A stretch of DNA of 64,000 bases from Anisus vortex (lineage: Eukaryota; Mollusca; Gastropoda; Planorbidae). The stretch lies in assembly GCA_949126835.1 (NCBI GenBank), contig OX421492.1, positions 44,971,498 through 45,035,497 of the forward strand. Direction: 5' to 3'. Made by a program: the position numbers and the translations under genes. How positions within the stretch are numbered: the stretch's first letter is position 1; the number at the start of each line of letters is the position of its first letter. Positions 10,754-21,785 of the stretch are shown piece by piece. The notes under the pieces were generated by a model that saw only the letters and a program-made list of their open reading frames with translations, was not told the DNA's origin and did not search any database.

Positions 10754-11478
10754 AAATTTTCCCTAATCCAAATACACACAAATACAATAATATAATAAAT
10801 AATAATAATAAGATACACAATATAATAACATAAGTATGACACTACAGATAGAAGAATTCAACGATAGAGTACAGTAGGCCTATATGTTACAATGACCAAC
10901 ACTCAAACACCGATATGACACAATACAAACTAAACAAAACTACTAAACAAATATCTACATGTGCTTTATGTTAACGAAGGCTTTTTTCTCACCTACAATT
11001 ATACGCTGTTAGGATCCTTCACTAACACAAACCACAGGCAAATCTACAGGTTACTAATGTGTCAATGATTTAGAAAATAAATCTAGACACACTGAAATAC
11101 AACATAAACATAAACACCAGACTTATCTTATCAAACTCCTGTCCACCTCTTTTCCCCAATATACAGCACGTCTGGAGTGAACAGGTCCAGTGATGCTCCT
11201 TCGGTATAGAATGGCCACAGTAACCGCAATAGTGTAAGCTCAGGCAATTCAGTTCTCTTCTGACTTCACAAGGTCACCTTTACTTGTAAACAGAAACCGT
11301 TACGCTAGTCCTCTATGTACCCTTCAACTATCGATTTGTTCGGTACAGCTGATTTTGTGTAGTCTTTTCTTTGTTATGTACTTTCCTCGCTGGGCTGTCA
11401 GTATACGTTGGACGACCTTCCTTTCCCGCTGGGCTGTACTTTCACGTTAAGCTGACAATCTATGTTAGACCACCTTCT
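10754..11478 (-). other. 5' leader region of the Gmr1-like element
   Basis: Between the 17-bp leader repeats and the gag start I found no frame or domain. The sequence is AT-rich near gag (AATAATAATAATAA at ~10797) and less so toward the LTR. Confidence 0.5.
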
Positions 11479-11598
11479 TTTCACGTCGACTGTATTTCAC
11501 GTTAGGCTGTATTTCACGTTAGGCTGTATTTCACGTTAGCCTGTATTTCACGTTAGGCTGTATTTCACGTTAGGCTGTATTTCACGTTGGGCTGCCAA
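11479..11598 (-). repeat. 17-bp tandem repeats at the primer-binding-site region
   Basis: Seven units of 17 bp lie beside the 5' LTR. Unit starts fall every 17 bases from 11495 to 11580; a variant precedes them. On the minus strand the unit reads CAGCCTAACGTGAAATA. The unit nearest the LTR is TTGGCAGCCCAACGTGAA, and its TGG start three to four bases after the LTR is where a tRNA primer-binding site should lie. Confidence 0.8.
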
Positions 11599-11601
11599 AT
11601 A

Positions 11602-11991
11602 TGTTACGTTTTGTCTTCTCTATTTAATTGATGAACATCACATAGAGGTATTCTTCTATCTCACCACGGCTAGCTCTCTTACTCAGGGTACGTAACAATA
11701 ACATCAGATAATAACTCTCAATGTAGTAAACAATAATCAAACTTTAATTACCAACTAATATACCAGGATGCGATGTATATAACAGTAATTCTAACAGCCA
11801 CACAATTAACTATTAAGACCGTCTTCTATATCAATACAACCAGCCTCAACAAACTACTAGCCTATACTAACCCCGTTGCTATCTCTCATAACCAAAACAT
11901 GTGTACCCACAAAACAACTGACGTCATCAATATTGCATTCACAATGTGCAGTCTCTTGCGCACCAATTACTACATTCACATTTACGCTACA
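11602..11991 (-). repeat. 5' LTR (390 bp)
   Basis: Partner of 5573-5962, with two substitutions seen. It begins TGTTACG and ends CGCTACA on the plus strand. The target duplication CTGAT follows at 11992-11996. Confidence 0.95.
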
Positions 11992-11996
11992 CTGAT

Positions 11997-14900
11997 GTTT
12001 GTTTGTTTCACATTGTCATCTCTGATGTTTGTTAGTTTCATATTGTCATCTCTAATGTCTGATGTTTGTTTGTTTCATTTTGTCATGTCTGATGTTTGTT
12101 TGTTAGTTTGTTAGTTTCATAAAGTCATCTCTGCTGTTGATTTGGATCCTAATGTCAAAATCAATTTTGTTTGTTTGAGTGGTTTTTTTTAGTGTTTTGA
12201 CATCACTAATAGTCCAATAAGATGTGTATCAAGTTAATTTAACTCTCACTTTTATCTCGGGACTCAGGAGGTTATACCCATTGTTATGACTTTTCAATAC
12301 ATAAATTGCAATCTTTTGTAATCTCGAATGTTTGTTTGTTTCATATTGTCATCTCTGATGTTTGTTTGTTTCACATTGTCATCTCTGATGTTTGTTAGTT
12401 TCATATTGTCATCTCTAATGTCTAATGTTTGTTTCACATTGTCATCTCTGATGTTTGTTTGTTTCACATTGTCATCTCTGATGTTTGTTAGTTTCATATT
12501 GTCATCTCTAATGTCTGATGTTTGTTTGTTTCACATTGTCATCTCTGATGTTTGTAAGTTTCATATTGTCATCTCTAATGTCTGATGTTTGTTTGTTTCA
12601 TTTTGTCATGTCTGATGTTTGTTTGTTAGTTTGTTAGTTTCATAAAGTCATCTCTGCTGTTGATTTGGATCCTAATGTCAAAATCAATTTTTTTTGTTTG
12701 AGTGTTTTTTTAGTGTTTTGACATCACTAATAGTCCAATAAGATTTGTATCAAGTTAATTTAACTCTCACTTTTATCTCGGGACTCAGGAGGTCATACCC
12801 ATCGTTATGACTTTTCAAAACATAAATTGCAATATTTTGTCATCTTGAATGTTTGTTTGTTTCATATTGTCATCTCTAATGTCTGATGTTTGTTAGTTTC
12901 ACATTGTCATCTCTGATGTTTGTTAGTTTCATATTGTCATCTCTAATGTCTGTTTGTTTCATATTGTCATCTCTGATGTTTGTTTGTTTCATATTGTCAT
13001 GTCTGATGTTTGTTTGTTAGTTTCATATTGTCATCTCTAATGTCTGGTGTTTGTTAGTTTCACATTGTCATCTCTGATGTTTGTTAGTTTCATATTGTCA
13101 TCTCTAATGTTTGTTTGTTTCATATTGTCATGTCTGATGTTTGTTTGTTAGTTTCATATTGTCATCTCTAATGTTTGTTTGTTTCATATTGCCATCTCTA
13201 ATGTCTGATGTTTGTTAGTTTCACATTGTCATCTCTGATGTTTGTTAGTTTCATATTGTCATCTCTAATGTTTGTTTGTTTCATATTGTCATGTCTGATG
13301 TTTGTTTGTTAGTTTCATATTGTCATCTCTAATGTTTGTTTGTTTCATATTGCCATCTCTAATGTCTGATGTTTGTTAGTTTCACATTGTCATCTCTGAT
13401 GTTTGTTAGTTTCATATTGTCATCTCTAATGTCTGGTGTTTGTTAGTTTCACATTGTCATCTCTGATGTTTGTTAGTTTCATATTGTCATCTCTAATGTT
13501 TGTTTGTTTCATATTGTCATGTCTGATGTTTGTTTGTTAGTTTCATATTGTCATCTCTAATGTTTGTTTGTTTCATATTGCCATCTCTAATGTCTGATGT
13601 TTGTTAGTTTCACATTGTCATCTCTGATGTTTGTTAGTTTTATATTGTCATCTCTAATGTTTGTTTGTTTCCTATTGTCATGTCTGATGTTTGTTTGTTA
13701 GTTTCACATTGGCATCTCTTATGTTTGTTAGTTCCATATTGTCATCTCTGCTGTTTGTTTGTTTTATATTGTCATGTCTGGTGTTTGTTTGTTTAATATT
13801 GGCATGTCTGATGTTTGTTTGTTTCATATTGTCATCTCTGATGTTTGTTATTTTGTTTTCATATTGTCATGTCTGATGTTTGTTTGTTTTATATTGTCAT
13901 GTCTGGTGTTTGTTTGTTTCATATTGTCATGTCTGATGTTTGTTTGTTTCATATTGTCATCTCTGATGTTTGTTTGTTTCATATTGTCATCTCTGATGTT
14001 TGTTTTTTTGTTTTCATATTGTCATCTCTAATGTTTGTTTGTTTTATATTGTCATCTCTGATGTTTGTTATTTTGTTTTCATTTTGTCATCTCTGATGTT
14101 TATTTGTTTCATTTTGTCATGTCTGATGTTTGTTTGTTAGTTTGTTAGTTTCATAAAGTCATCTCTGCTGTTGATTTGGATCCTAATGTCAAAATCATTT
14201 TTTTTGTTTGAGTGTTTTCATAGTGTTTTGACATCACTAATAGTCCAATAAGATGTGTATCAAGCTAATTTAACTCTCACCTTTATCTCGGAACTCAGGA
14301 GGTTATGCTTATTGTTATGACTTTTCAATACATAAATTGCAATATTTTGTCATCTCGAATGTTTGTTTGTTTCATATTGTCATGTCTGATGTTTGTTTGT
14401 TTTATATTGTCATCTCTAATGTGTGATGTTTGTTAGTTTCACATTGTCATCTCGGATGTTTGTTTAGTTTTATATTGTCATCTCTAATGTTTGTTCGTTT
14501 CATATTGTCATCTCCAATGTTTGTTAGTTTCATATTGCCATCTCTAATGTCTGATGTTTGTTAGTTTCACATTGTCATCTCTGATGTTTGTTAGTTTCAT
14601 ATTGTCATCTCTAATGTTTGTTTGTTTCATATTGTCATGACTGATGTTTGTTTTTTAGTTTCACATTGTCATCTCTTATATTTGTTAGTTCCATATTGTC
14701 ATGTCTGCTGTTTGTTTGTTTCATATTGTCATGTCTCATGTTTGTTTGTTTAATATTGCCATGTCTGATGTTTGTTTGTTTTATATTGTCATCTCTGATG
14801 TTTGCTATTTTGTTTTCTAATTGTCATCTCTGATGTTTGTTTGTTTCATTTGGTCATGTCTGGTGTTTGTTTATTTGTTTCATATTGTCATATGTGATGT

Positions 14901-17900
14901 TTGTTTGTTTCACATTGTCATCTCTAATGTTTGTTAGTTTCAAATTGTCAACTCTGATGTCTGATGTTTATTAGTTTCATATTGTCATGTCTGATGTTTG
15001 TTTGTTTAATATTGTCATGTCTGATGTTTGTTAGTTTCATATTGTCATCTCTAATGTCTGATGTTTGTTAGTTTCATATTGTCATGTCTGTTGTTTGTGA
15101 GTTTCATATTGTCATCTCTAATGTCTGATGTTTATTAGTTTCATATTGTCATGTCTGATGTTTGTTAGTTTCATATTGTCATCTCTAATGTCTGATGTTT
15201 ATTATTTTCATATTGTCATGTCTGATGTTTGTTTGTTTTATATTGTCATGTCTGGTGTTTGTTTGTTTCATATTGTCATGTCTGATGTTTGTTTGTTTCA
15301 TATTGTCATCTCTGATGTTTGTTTGTTTCATATTGTCATCTCTGATGTTTGTTTTTTTGTTTTCATATTGTCATCTCTAATGTTTGTTTGTTTTATATTG
15401 TCATCTCTGATGTTTGTTATTTTGTTTTCATTTTGTCATCTCTGATGTTTATTTGTTTCATTTTGTCATGTCTGATGTTTGTTTGTTAGTTTGTTAGTTT
15501 CATAAAGTCATCTCTGCTGTTGATTTGGATCCTAATGTCAAAATCATTTTTTTTGTTTGAGTGTTTTCATAGTGTTTTGACATCACTAATAGTCCAATAA
15601 GATGTGTATCAAGCTAATTTAACTCTCACCTTTATCTCGGAACTCAGGAGGTTATGCTTATTGTTATGACTTTTCAATACATAAATTGCAATATTTTGTC
15701 ATCTCGAATGTTTGTTTGTTTCATATTGTCATGTCTGATGTTTGTTTGTTTTATATTGTCATCTCTAATGTGTGATGTTTGTTAGTTTCACATTGTCATC
15801 TCGGATGTTTGTTTAGTTTTATATTGTCATCTCTAATGTTTGTTCGTTTCATATTGTCATCTCCAATGTTTGTTAGTTTCATATTGCCATCTCTAATGTC
15901 TGATGTTTGTTAGTTTCACATTGTCATCTCTGATGTTTGTTAGTTTCATATTGTCATCTCTAATGTTTGTTTGTTTCATATTGTCATGACTGATGTTTGT
16001 TTTTTAGTTTCACATTGTCATCTCTTATATTTGTTAGTTCCATATTGTCATGTCTGCTGTTTGTTTGTTTCATATTGTCATGTCTCATGTTTGTTTGTTT
16101 AATATTGCCATGTCTGATGTTTGTTTGTTTTATATTGTCATCTCTGATGTTTGCTATTTTGTTTTCTAATTGTCATCTCTGATGTTTGTTTGTTTCATTT
16201 GGTCATGTCTGGTGTTTGTTTATTTGTTTCATATTGTCATATGTGATGTTTGTTTGTTTCACATTGTCATCTCTAATGTTTGTTAGTTTCAAATTGTCAA
16301 CTCTGATGTCTGATGTTTATTAGTTTCATATTGTCATGTCTGATGTTTGTTTGTTTAATATTGTCATGTCTGATGTTTGTTAGTTTCATATTGTCATCTC
16401 TAATGTCTGATGTTTGTTAGTTTCATATTGTCATGTCTGTTGTTTGTGAGTTTCATATTGTCATCTCTAATGTCTGATGTTTATTAGTTTCATATTGTCA
16501 TGTCTGATGTTTGTTAGTTTCATATTGTCATCTCTAATGTCTGATGTTTATTATTTTCATATTGTCATGTCTGTTGTTTGTTAGTTTCATATTGTCATCT
16601 CTAATGTCTGATGTTTATAAGTTTCCTATTGTCATGTCTGATGTTTGTTAGTTTCATATTATGTTGTCTGATGTTTGTTTGCTTAATATTGTCATGTCTG
16701 GTGTTTGTTTGTTTCCTATTGTCATTTCTGATGTTTGTTATTTTGTTTTCATATTGTCATCTCTGATTTTTGTTTGTTTCTTTTTGTCATGTCTGATGTT
16801 TGTTTGTTAGTTTGTTAGTTTCATAAAGTCATCTCTGCTGTTGATTTGGATCCTAATGTCAAAATAATTTTTTTTTGTTTGAGTGTTTTTTCAGTGTTTT
16901 GACATTACTAATAGTCCAATAAGATGTGTATCAAGTTATTTTAACTCTCACTTTTATCTCGGGACTCAGGAGGTTATACCCATTGTTATGACTTTTCAAT
17001 ACATAAATTGCAATCTTTTGTCATCTCGAATGTTTGTTTGTTTCATATTGTCATCTCTAATGTCTGATGTTTGTTAGTTTCACATTGTCATCTCTGATGT
17101 TTGTTAGTTTCATATTGTCATCTCTAATGTCTGTTTGTTTCATATTGTCATCTCTGATGTTTGTTTGTTTCATATTGTCATGTCTGATGTTTGTTTGTTA
17201 GTTTCATATTGTCATCTCTAATGTCTGGTGTTTGTTAGTTTCACATTGTCATCTCTGATGTTTGTTAGTTTCATATTGTCATCTCTAATGTTTGTTTGTT
17301 TCATATTGTCATGCCTGATGTTTGTTTGTTAGTTTCATATTGTCACCCCAAATGTTTGTTTGTTTCATATTGCCATCTCTAATGTCTGATGTTTGTTAGT
17401 TTCACATTGTCATCTCTGATGTTTGTTAGTTTCATATTGTCATCTCTAATGTTTGTTTGTTTCATATTGTCATGTCGGATGTTTGTTTGTTAGTTTCATA
17501 TTGTCATCTCTAATGTTTGTTTGTTTCATATTGCCATCTCTAATGTCTGATGTTTGTTAGTTTCACATTGTCATCTCTGATGTTTGTTAGTTTCATATTG
17601 TCATCTCTAATGTCTGGTGTTTGTTAGTTTCACATTGTCATCTCTGATGTTTGTTAGTTTCATATTGTCATCTCTAATGTTTGTTTGTTTCATATTGTCA
17701 TGTCTGAAGTTTGTTTGTTAGTTTCATTTTGTTATCTCTAATGTTTGTTTGTTTCATATTGCCATCTCTAATGTCTGATGTTTGTTAGTTTCACATTGTC
17801 ATCTCTGATGTTTGTTAGTTTTATATTGTCATCTCTAATGTTTGTTTGTTTCATATTGTCATGTCTGATGTTCGTTTGTTAGTTTCACATTGGCATCTCT

Positions 17901-20460
17901 TATGTTTGTTAGTTCCATATTGTCATCTCTGCTGTTTGTTTGTTTTATATTGTCATGTCTGGTGTTTGTTTGTTTAGTATTGGCATGTCTGATGTTTGTT
18001 TGTTTCATATTGTCATCTCTGATGTTTGTTATTTTGTTTTCATATTGTCATGTCTGATGTTTGTTTGTTTTATATTGTCATGTCTGGTGTTTGTTTTTTT
18101 CATATTGTCATGTCTGATGTTTGTTTGTTTCATATTGTCATCTCTGATGTTTGTTTGTTTCATATTGTCATCTCTGATGTTTGTTATTTTGTTTTCATAT
18201 TGTCATCTCTAATGTTTGTTTGTTTTATATTGTCATGTCTGGTGTTTGTTTGTTTCATATTGTCATGTCTGATGTTTGTTTGTTTCATATTGTCATCTCT
18301 GATGTTTGTTAGTTTCATATTGTCATCTCTGATTTTTTTAAATTCATATTGTCATCTCTGATGTTTGTTAGTTTCATTTTGTCCTCTCTGATGTTTGTTT
18401 GTTTCATATGGTCATTGCTGATGTTTGTTTGTTAGTTTTATATTGTCATCTCTGATGTAGTTTTTTTTACTTCACATTGTCATCTCTGCTGTTTGTTAGT
18501 TTCATATAGTCTCTAAAGTTTATTTGTTTCATGTTGTCATGTGCTGATGTTTGTTAGTTTCATATTATCATGTCTAATGTTTATTTGTTTCATATTTTCA
18601 TCTATGATGTTTGTTAGTTTCATATTGTCATGTCTGATGTTCGTTTGTTAGTTTCACATTGGCATCTCTTATGTTTGTTAGTTCCATATTGTCATCTCTG
18701 CTGTTTGTTTGTTTTATATTGTCATGTCTGGTGTTTGTTTGTTTAATATTGGCATGTCTGATGTTTGTTTGTTTCATATTGTCATCTCTGATGTTTGTTA
18801 TTTTGTTTTCATATTGTCATGTCTGATGTTTGTTTGTTTTATATTGTCATGTCTGGTGTTTGTTTTTTTCATATTGTCATGTCTGATGTTTGTTTGTTTC
18901 ATATTGTCATCTCTGATGTTTGTTTGTTTCATATTGTCATCTCTGATGTTTGTTATTTTGTTTTCATATTGTCATCTCTAATGTTTGTTTGTTTTATATT
19001 GTCATGTCTGGTGTTTGTTTGTTTCATATTGTCATGTCTGATGTTTGTTTGTTTCATATTGTCATCTCTGATGTTTGTTAGTTTCATATTGTCATCTCTG
19101 ATTTTTTTAAATTCATATTGTCATCTCTGATGTTTGTTAGTTTCATTTTGTCCTCTCTGATGTTTGTTTGTTTCATATGGTCATTGCTGATGTTTGTTTG
19201 TTAGTTTTATATTGTCATCTCTGATGTAGTTTTTTTTACTTCACATTGTCATCTCTGCTGTTTGTTAGTTTCATATAGTCTCTAAAGTTTATTTGTTTCA
19301 TGTTGTCATGTGCTGATGTTTGTTAGTTTCATATTATCATGTCTAATGTTTATTTGTTTCATATTTTCATCTATGATGTTTGTTAGTTTCATATTGTCAT
19401 GTCTGATGTTCGTTTGTTAGTTTCACATTGGCATCTCTTATGTTTGTTAGTTCCATATTGTCATCTCTGCTGTTTGTTTGTTTTATATTGTCATGTCTGG
19501 TGTTTGTTTGTTTAATATTGGCATGTCTGATGTTTGTTTGTTTCATATTGTCATCTCTGATGTTTGTTATTTTGTTTTCATATTGTCATGTCTGATGTTT
19601 GTTTGTTTTATATTGTCATGTCTGGTGTTTGTTTTTTTCATATTGTCATGTCTGATGTTTGTTTGTTTCATATTGTCATCTCTGATGTTTGTTTGTTTCA
19701 TATTGTCATCTCTGATGTTTGTTATTTTGTTTTCATATTGTCATCTCTAATGTTTGTTTGTTTTATATTGTCATGTCTGGTGTTTGTTTGTTTCATATTG
19801 TCATGTCTGATGTTTGTTTGTTTCATATTGTCATCTCTGATGTTTGTTAGTTTCATATTGTCATCTCTGATTTTTTTAAATTCATATTGTCATCTCTGAT
19901 GTTTGTTAGTTTCATTTTGTCCTCTCTGATGTTTGTTTGTTTCATATGGTCATTGCTGATGTTTGTTTGTTAGTTTTATATTGTCATCTCTGATGTAGTT
20001 TTTTTTACTTCACATTGTCATCTCTGCTGTTTGTTAGTTTCATATAGTCTCTAAAGTTTATTTGTTTCATGTTGTCATGTGCTGATGTTTGTTAGTTTCA
20101 TATTATCATGTCTAATGTTTATTTGTTTCATATTTTCATCTATGATGTTTGTTAGTTTTTTTCATATTGTCAGCTCTGATGTTTCTTAATTTTAATATTG
20201 TCATCTCTTATGTTTATTTCATATTGTCAGCTTTGCTGTTTTTGTTTGTATTGTCATCTCTACTGTTAAATTCTTCATATTTTCGTCTCTGCTGTTTGTT
20301 TTGTATCGTCATCTTTGCTGTTTGGTTTGTATTGTCCTCTCTGCTGTTTGGTTTGTATTGTCCTCTCTTTATTTATCTCGTATTGTCATCTCTGCTGGTT
20401 TTTTTTTGTTTGTTTCATATTGTCATCTCTGCTGCCAGTTTGTTTGTATTGTATTTTTGA
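11997..20460. repeat. Large ~30-bp satellite with higher-order structure
   Basis: About 8.4 kb of ~30-bp repeats (TTTCATATTGTCATCTCTGA, TGTTTGTTTGTTTC and variants). Nested periods are visible: a 1349-bp block at about 13860-15208 is repeated at 15209-16560, and a 769-bp block starts near 17868, 18637 and 19406. The region around 12850-13870 recurs ~4.18 kb later. Spacer cassettes lie at about 12127, 12640, 14150, 15500 and 16810. Units decay toward 20150-20460. Many plus frames stay open (peptides like LSSLMFVCFI), but these follow from the repeat and are not genes. Confidence 0.95.
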
Positions 20461-20510
20461 TTATCATTTTTGTCCGATTTGTATTGTCATTTTTTGTTTG
20501 TTTTGGATTG

Positions 20511-20935
20511 TCGGGTAGAGGGAAAGAGGGCGGAAGGGGGCGGGGAAGAGAGAGAGAGGGTGGAAGGGGGCGGGGAAGAGGGAGAGAGGGCGGCTGGGGG
20601 CGGGGCAGAGGGAGAGAAGGCGGCTGGGTGCGGAGCAGAGGGAGAGAGGGCGGCTGGGGGCGGGGCAGAGGAAGAGAGGGCGGCTGGGGGCGGGGGAGAG
20701 GGAGAGAGGGCGGCTGGGGGCGGGGGAGAGGGAGAGTGGGCGGCTGGGGGCGGATAAGAGTGAGAGAGGGCGGCTGGGGGCGGGGGAGAGGGAGAGAGGG
20801 CAGAAGGGGCGGGGGAGAGGGAGAGTGGGCGGCTGGGGGCGGGGAAGAGTGAGAGAGGGCGGCTGGGGGCGGGGGAGAGGGAGAGAGGGCGGCTGGGGGC
20901 GGGAGAGAGGGCGGGAGGGGTTGGGGCAGAAGGGG
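20511..20935. repeat. GC-rich 30-bp minisatellite
   Basis: About 14 units of 30 bp built on GGGAGAGAGGGCGGCTGGGG, purine-rich on the plus strand. The composition switches sharply from the AT-rich satellite, with the same 30-bp period. Long frames through it (Gly/Arg on plus; Pro/Leu/Ser on minus) are by-products of a period divisible by three. Confidence 0.95.
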
Positions 20936-21415
20936 AGAGGGTTTAAAAACATTAAAAACAAGACTACATCAGAGGTTAAGTCGATGTGCAAAAACTTGGA
21001 AAAAACATTAACAATTGAAAAAGATGAAGGTTTGAATGAATCTGACATTGCTGCTGTACTACAGTGTTCTGAACTTAAAGCAATTTTTCATCATCTCCAT
21101 AACTCATTATCAAACCGTGAAGAAATCCTAAACTGCATTTACCAACAGAAACTTGAAAATGTATTTCTTATCATTTGTGTAGCCCTTCGTATTTTGCTTA
21201 CGTTGCCACTTTCCGTAGCAGGTAGTGCTGAACGAATATTTTCAAAATTTTAAATTAAGTTTTTTTAAATCTATCTGCGTAGTACAATGTGTCAGGAGAG
21301 ACTTGCGGGTCTGGCGACAATTTCTATTGAAAGTGAGATAGCAAGACAGTTATACTCAAAAGCCCTCATACAAGAATTTTCTAAGTTGAAAGCAAGAAAA
21401 GTAACGTACCATTAG
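20936..21415 (+). pseudogene. hAT transposase C-terminal relic
   Basis: The plus frame to 21253 reads LKAIFHHLHNSLSNREEILN and then LRILLTLPLSVAGSAERIFS, which is the hAT C-terminal dimerisation region (consensus LLTLPVSVASAERSFS). After stops and a shift near 21252 the conserved continuation LRSTMCQERLAGLATISIES appears, ending near 21415. Only the C-terminus remains, and it is fused to the GC-rich array upstream, so it is not functional. Confidence 0.85.
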
Positions 21416-21785
21416 GGTTTTAGTCTTGAGTATAAATACTGGTTATCAGTATTTAAAATTGACTTGTGGACCGTAGTTAACAAACACTAATCCAATATCA
21501 AACAATATCAAGTATTTTTCGCGTATTTTTTTAAGTGTTATTAAAGCAGAAAATATATCTATAATCTAACTGTGAGTTTCAGTTTGTTATTGTACATAAA
21601 TTAGGTATAAAACCTATTAACCCATATATCTAATGTAAAACTGTGTGTTATGTACATTTTCTAATAATAATTTAGATTTCTAATTATAAATCTATAATGC
21701 AAAGCCATTGTTACTTTTCATTCAACTGTTTTATTTACATTTCACAGTCATCAATCAAAGGTTTTAAAATAAAATTCTTTGTTGG
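21416..21785. other. Gene-free AT-rich spacer
   Basis: No motif or repeat recognised between the hAT relic and the 3' end of the next LINE. Confidence 0.5.

Larger units (their letters stand above)
5573..11991 (-). mobile_element. Gmr1-like Ty3/gypsy LTR retrotransposon, defective
   Basis: A 6.4-kb element in minus orientation has two 390-bp LTRs, TG...CA ends and CTGAT target duplications. The coding order, read on the minus strand, is Gag (10753-10060), zinc knuckle, protease, integrase, then RT thumb and RNase H. Integrase before RT, and an RNase H that ends the polyprotein beside a long 3' untranslated region, is the Gmr1-type order rather than the usual PR-RT-RH-IN. Gag resembles the SCAN fold source. 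The RT fingers and palm are missing, replaced by a duplicated 252-bp segment, and Gag is broken, so it cannot move alone. I saw only two differences between the LTRs (5658/11687 and 5850/11879), so the insertion is recent. Confidence 0.88.

Noticed and set aside
13691..19899. Many plus frames of hydrophobic LSSLMFVCFI repeats resembling membrane proteins
   Set aside because: They are the 30-bp satellite; hydrophobicity follows from T-rich codons.
12000..20150. CRISPR-like array of ~30-bp repeats
   Set aside because: The repeats are contiguous with no unique spacers, and the context is eukaryotic.
20301..21048. Gly/Arg-rich plus frame and Pro/Leu-rich minus frame
   Set aside because: Products of the GC-rich 30-bp array on both strands.
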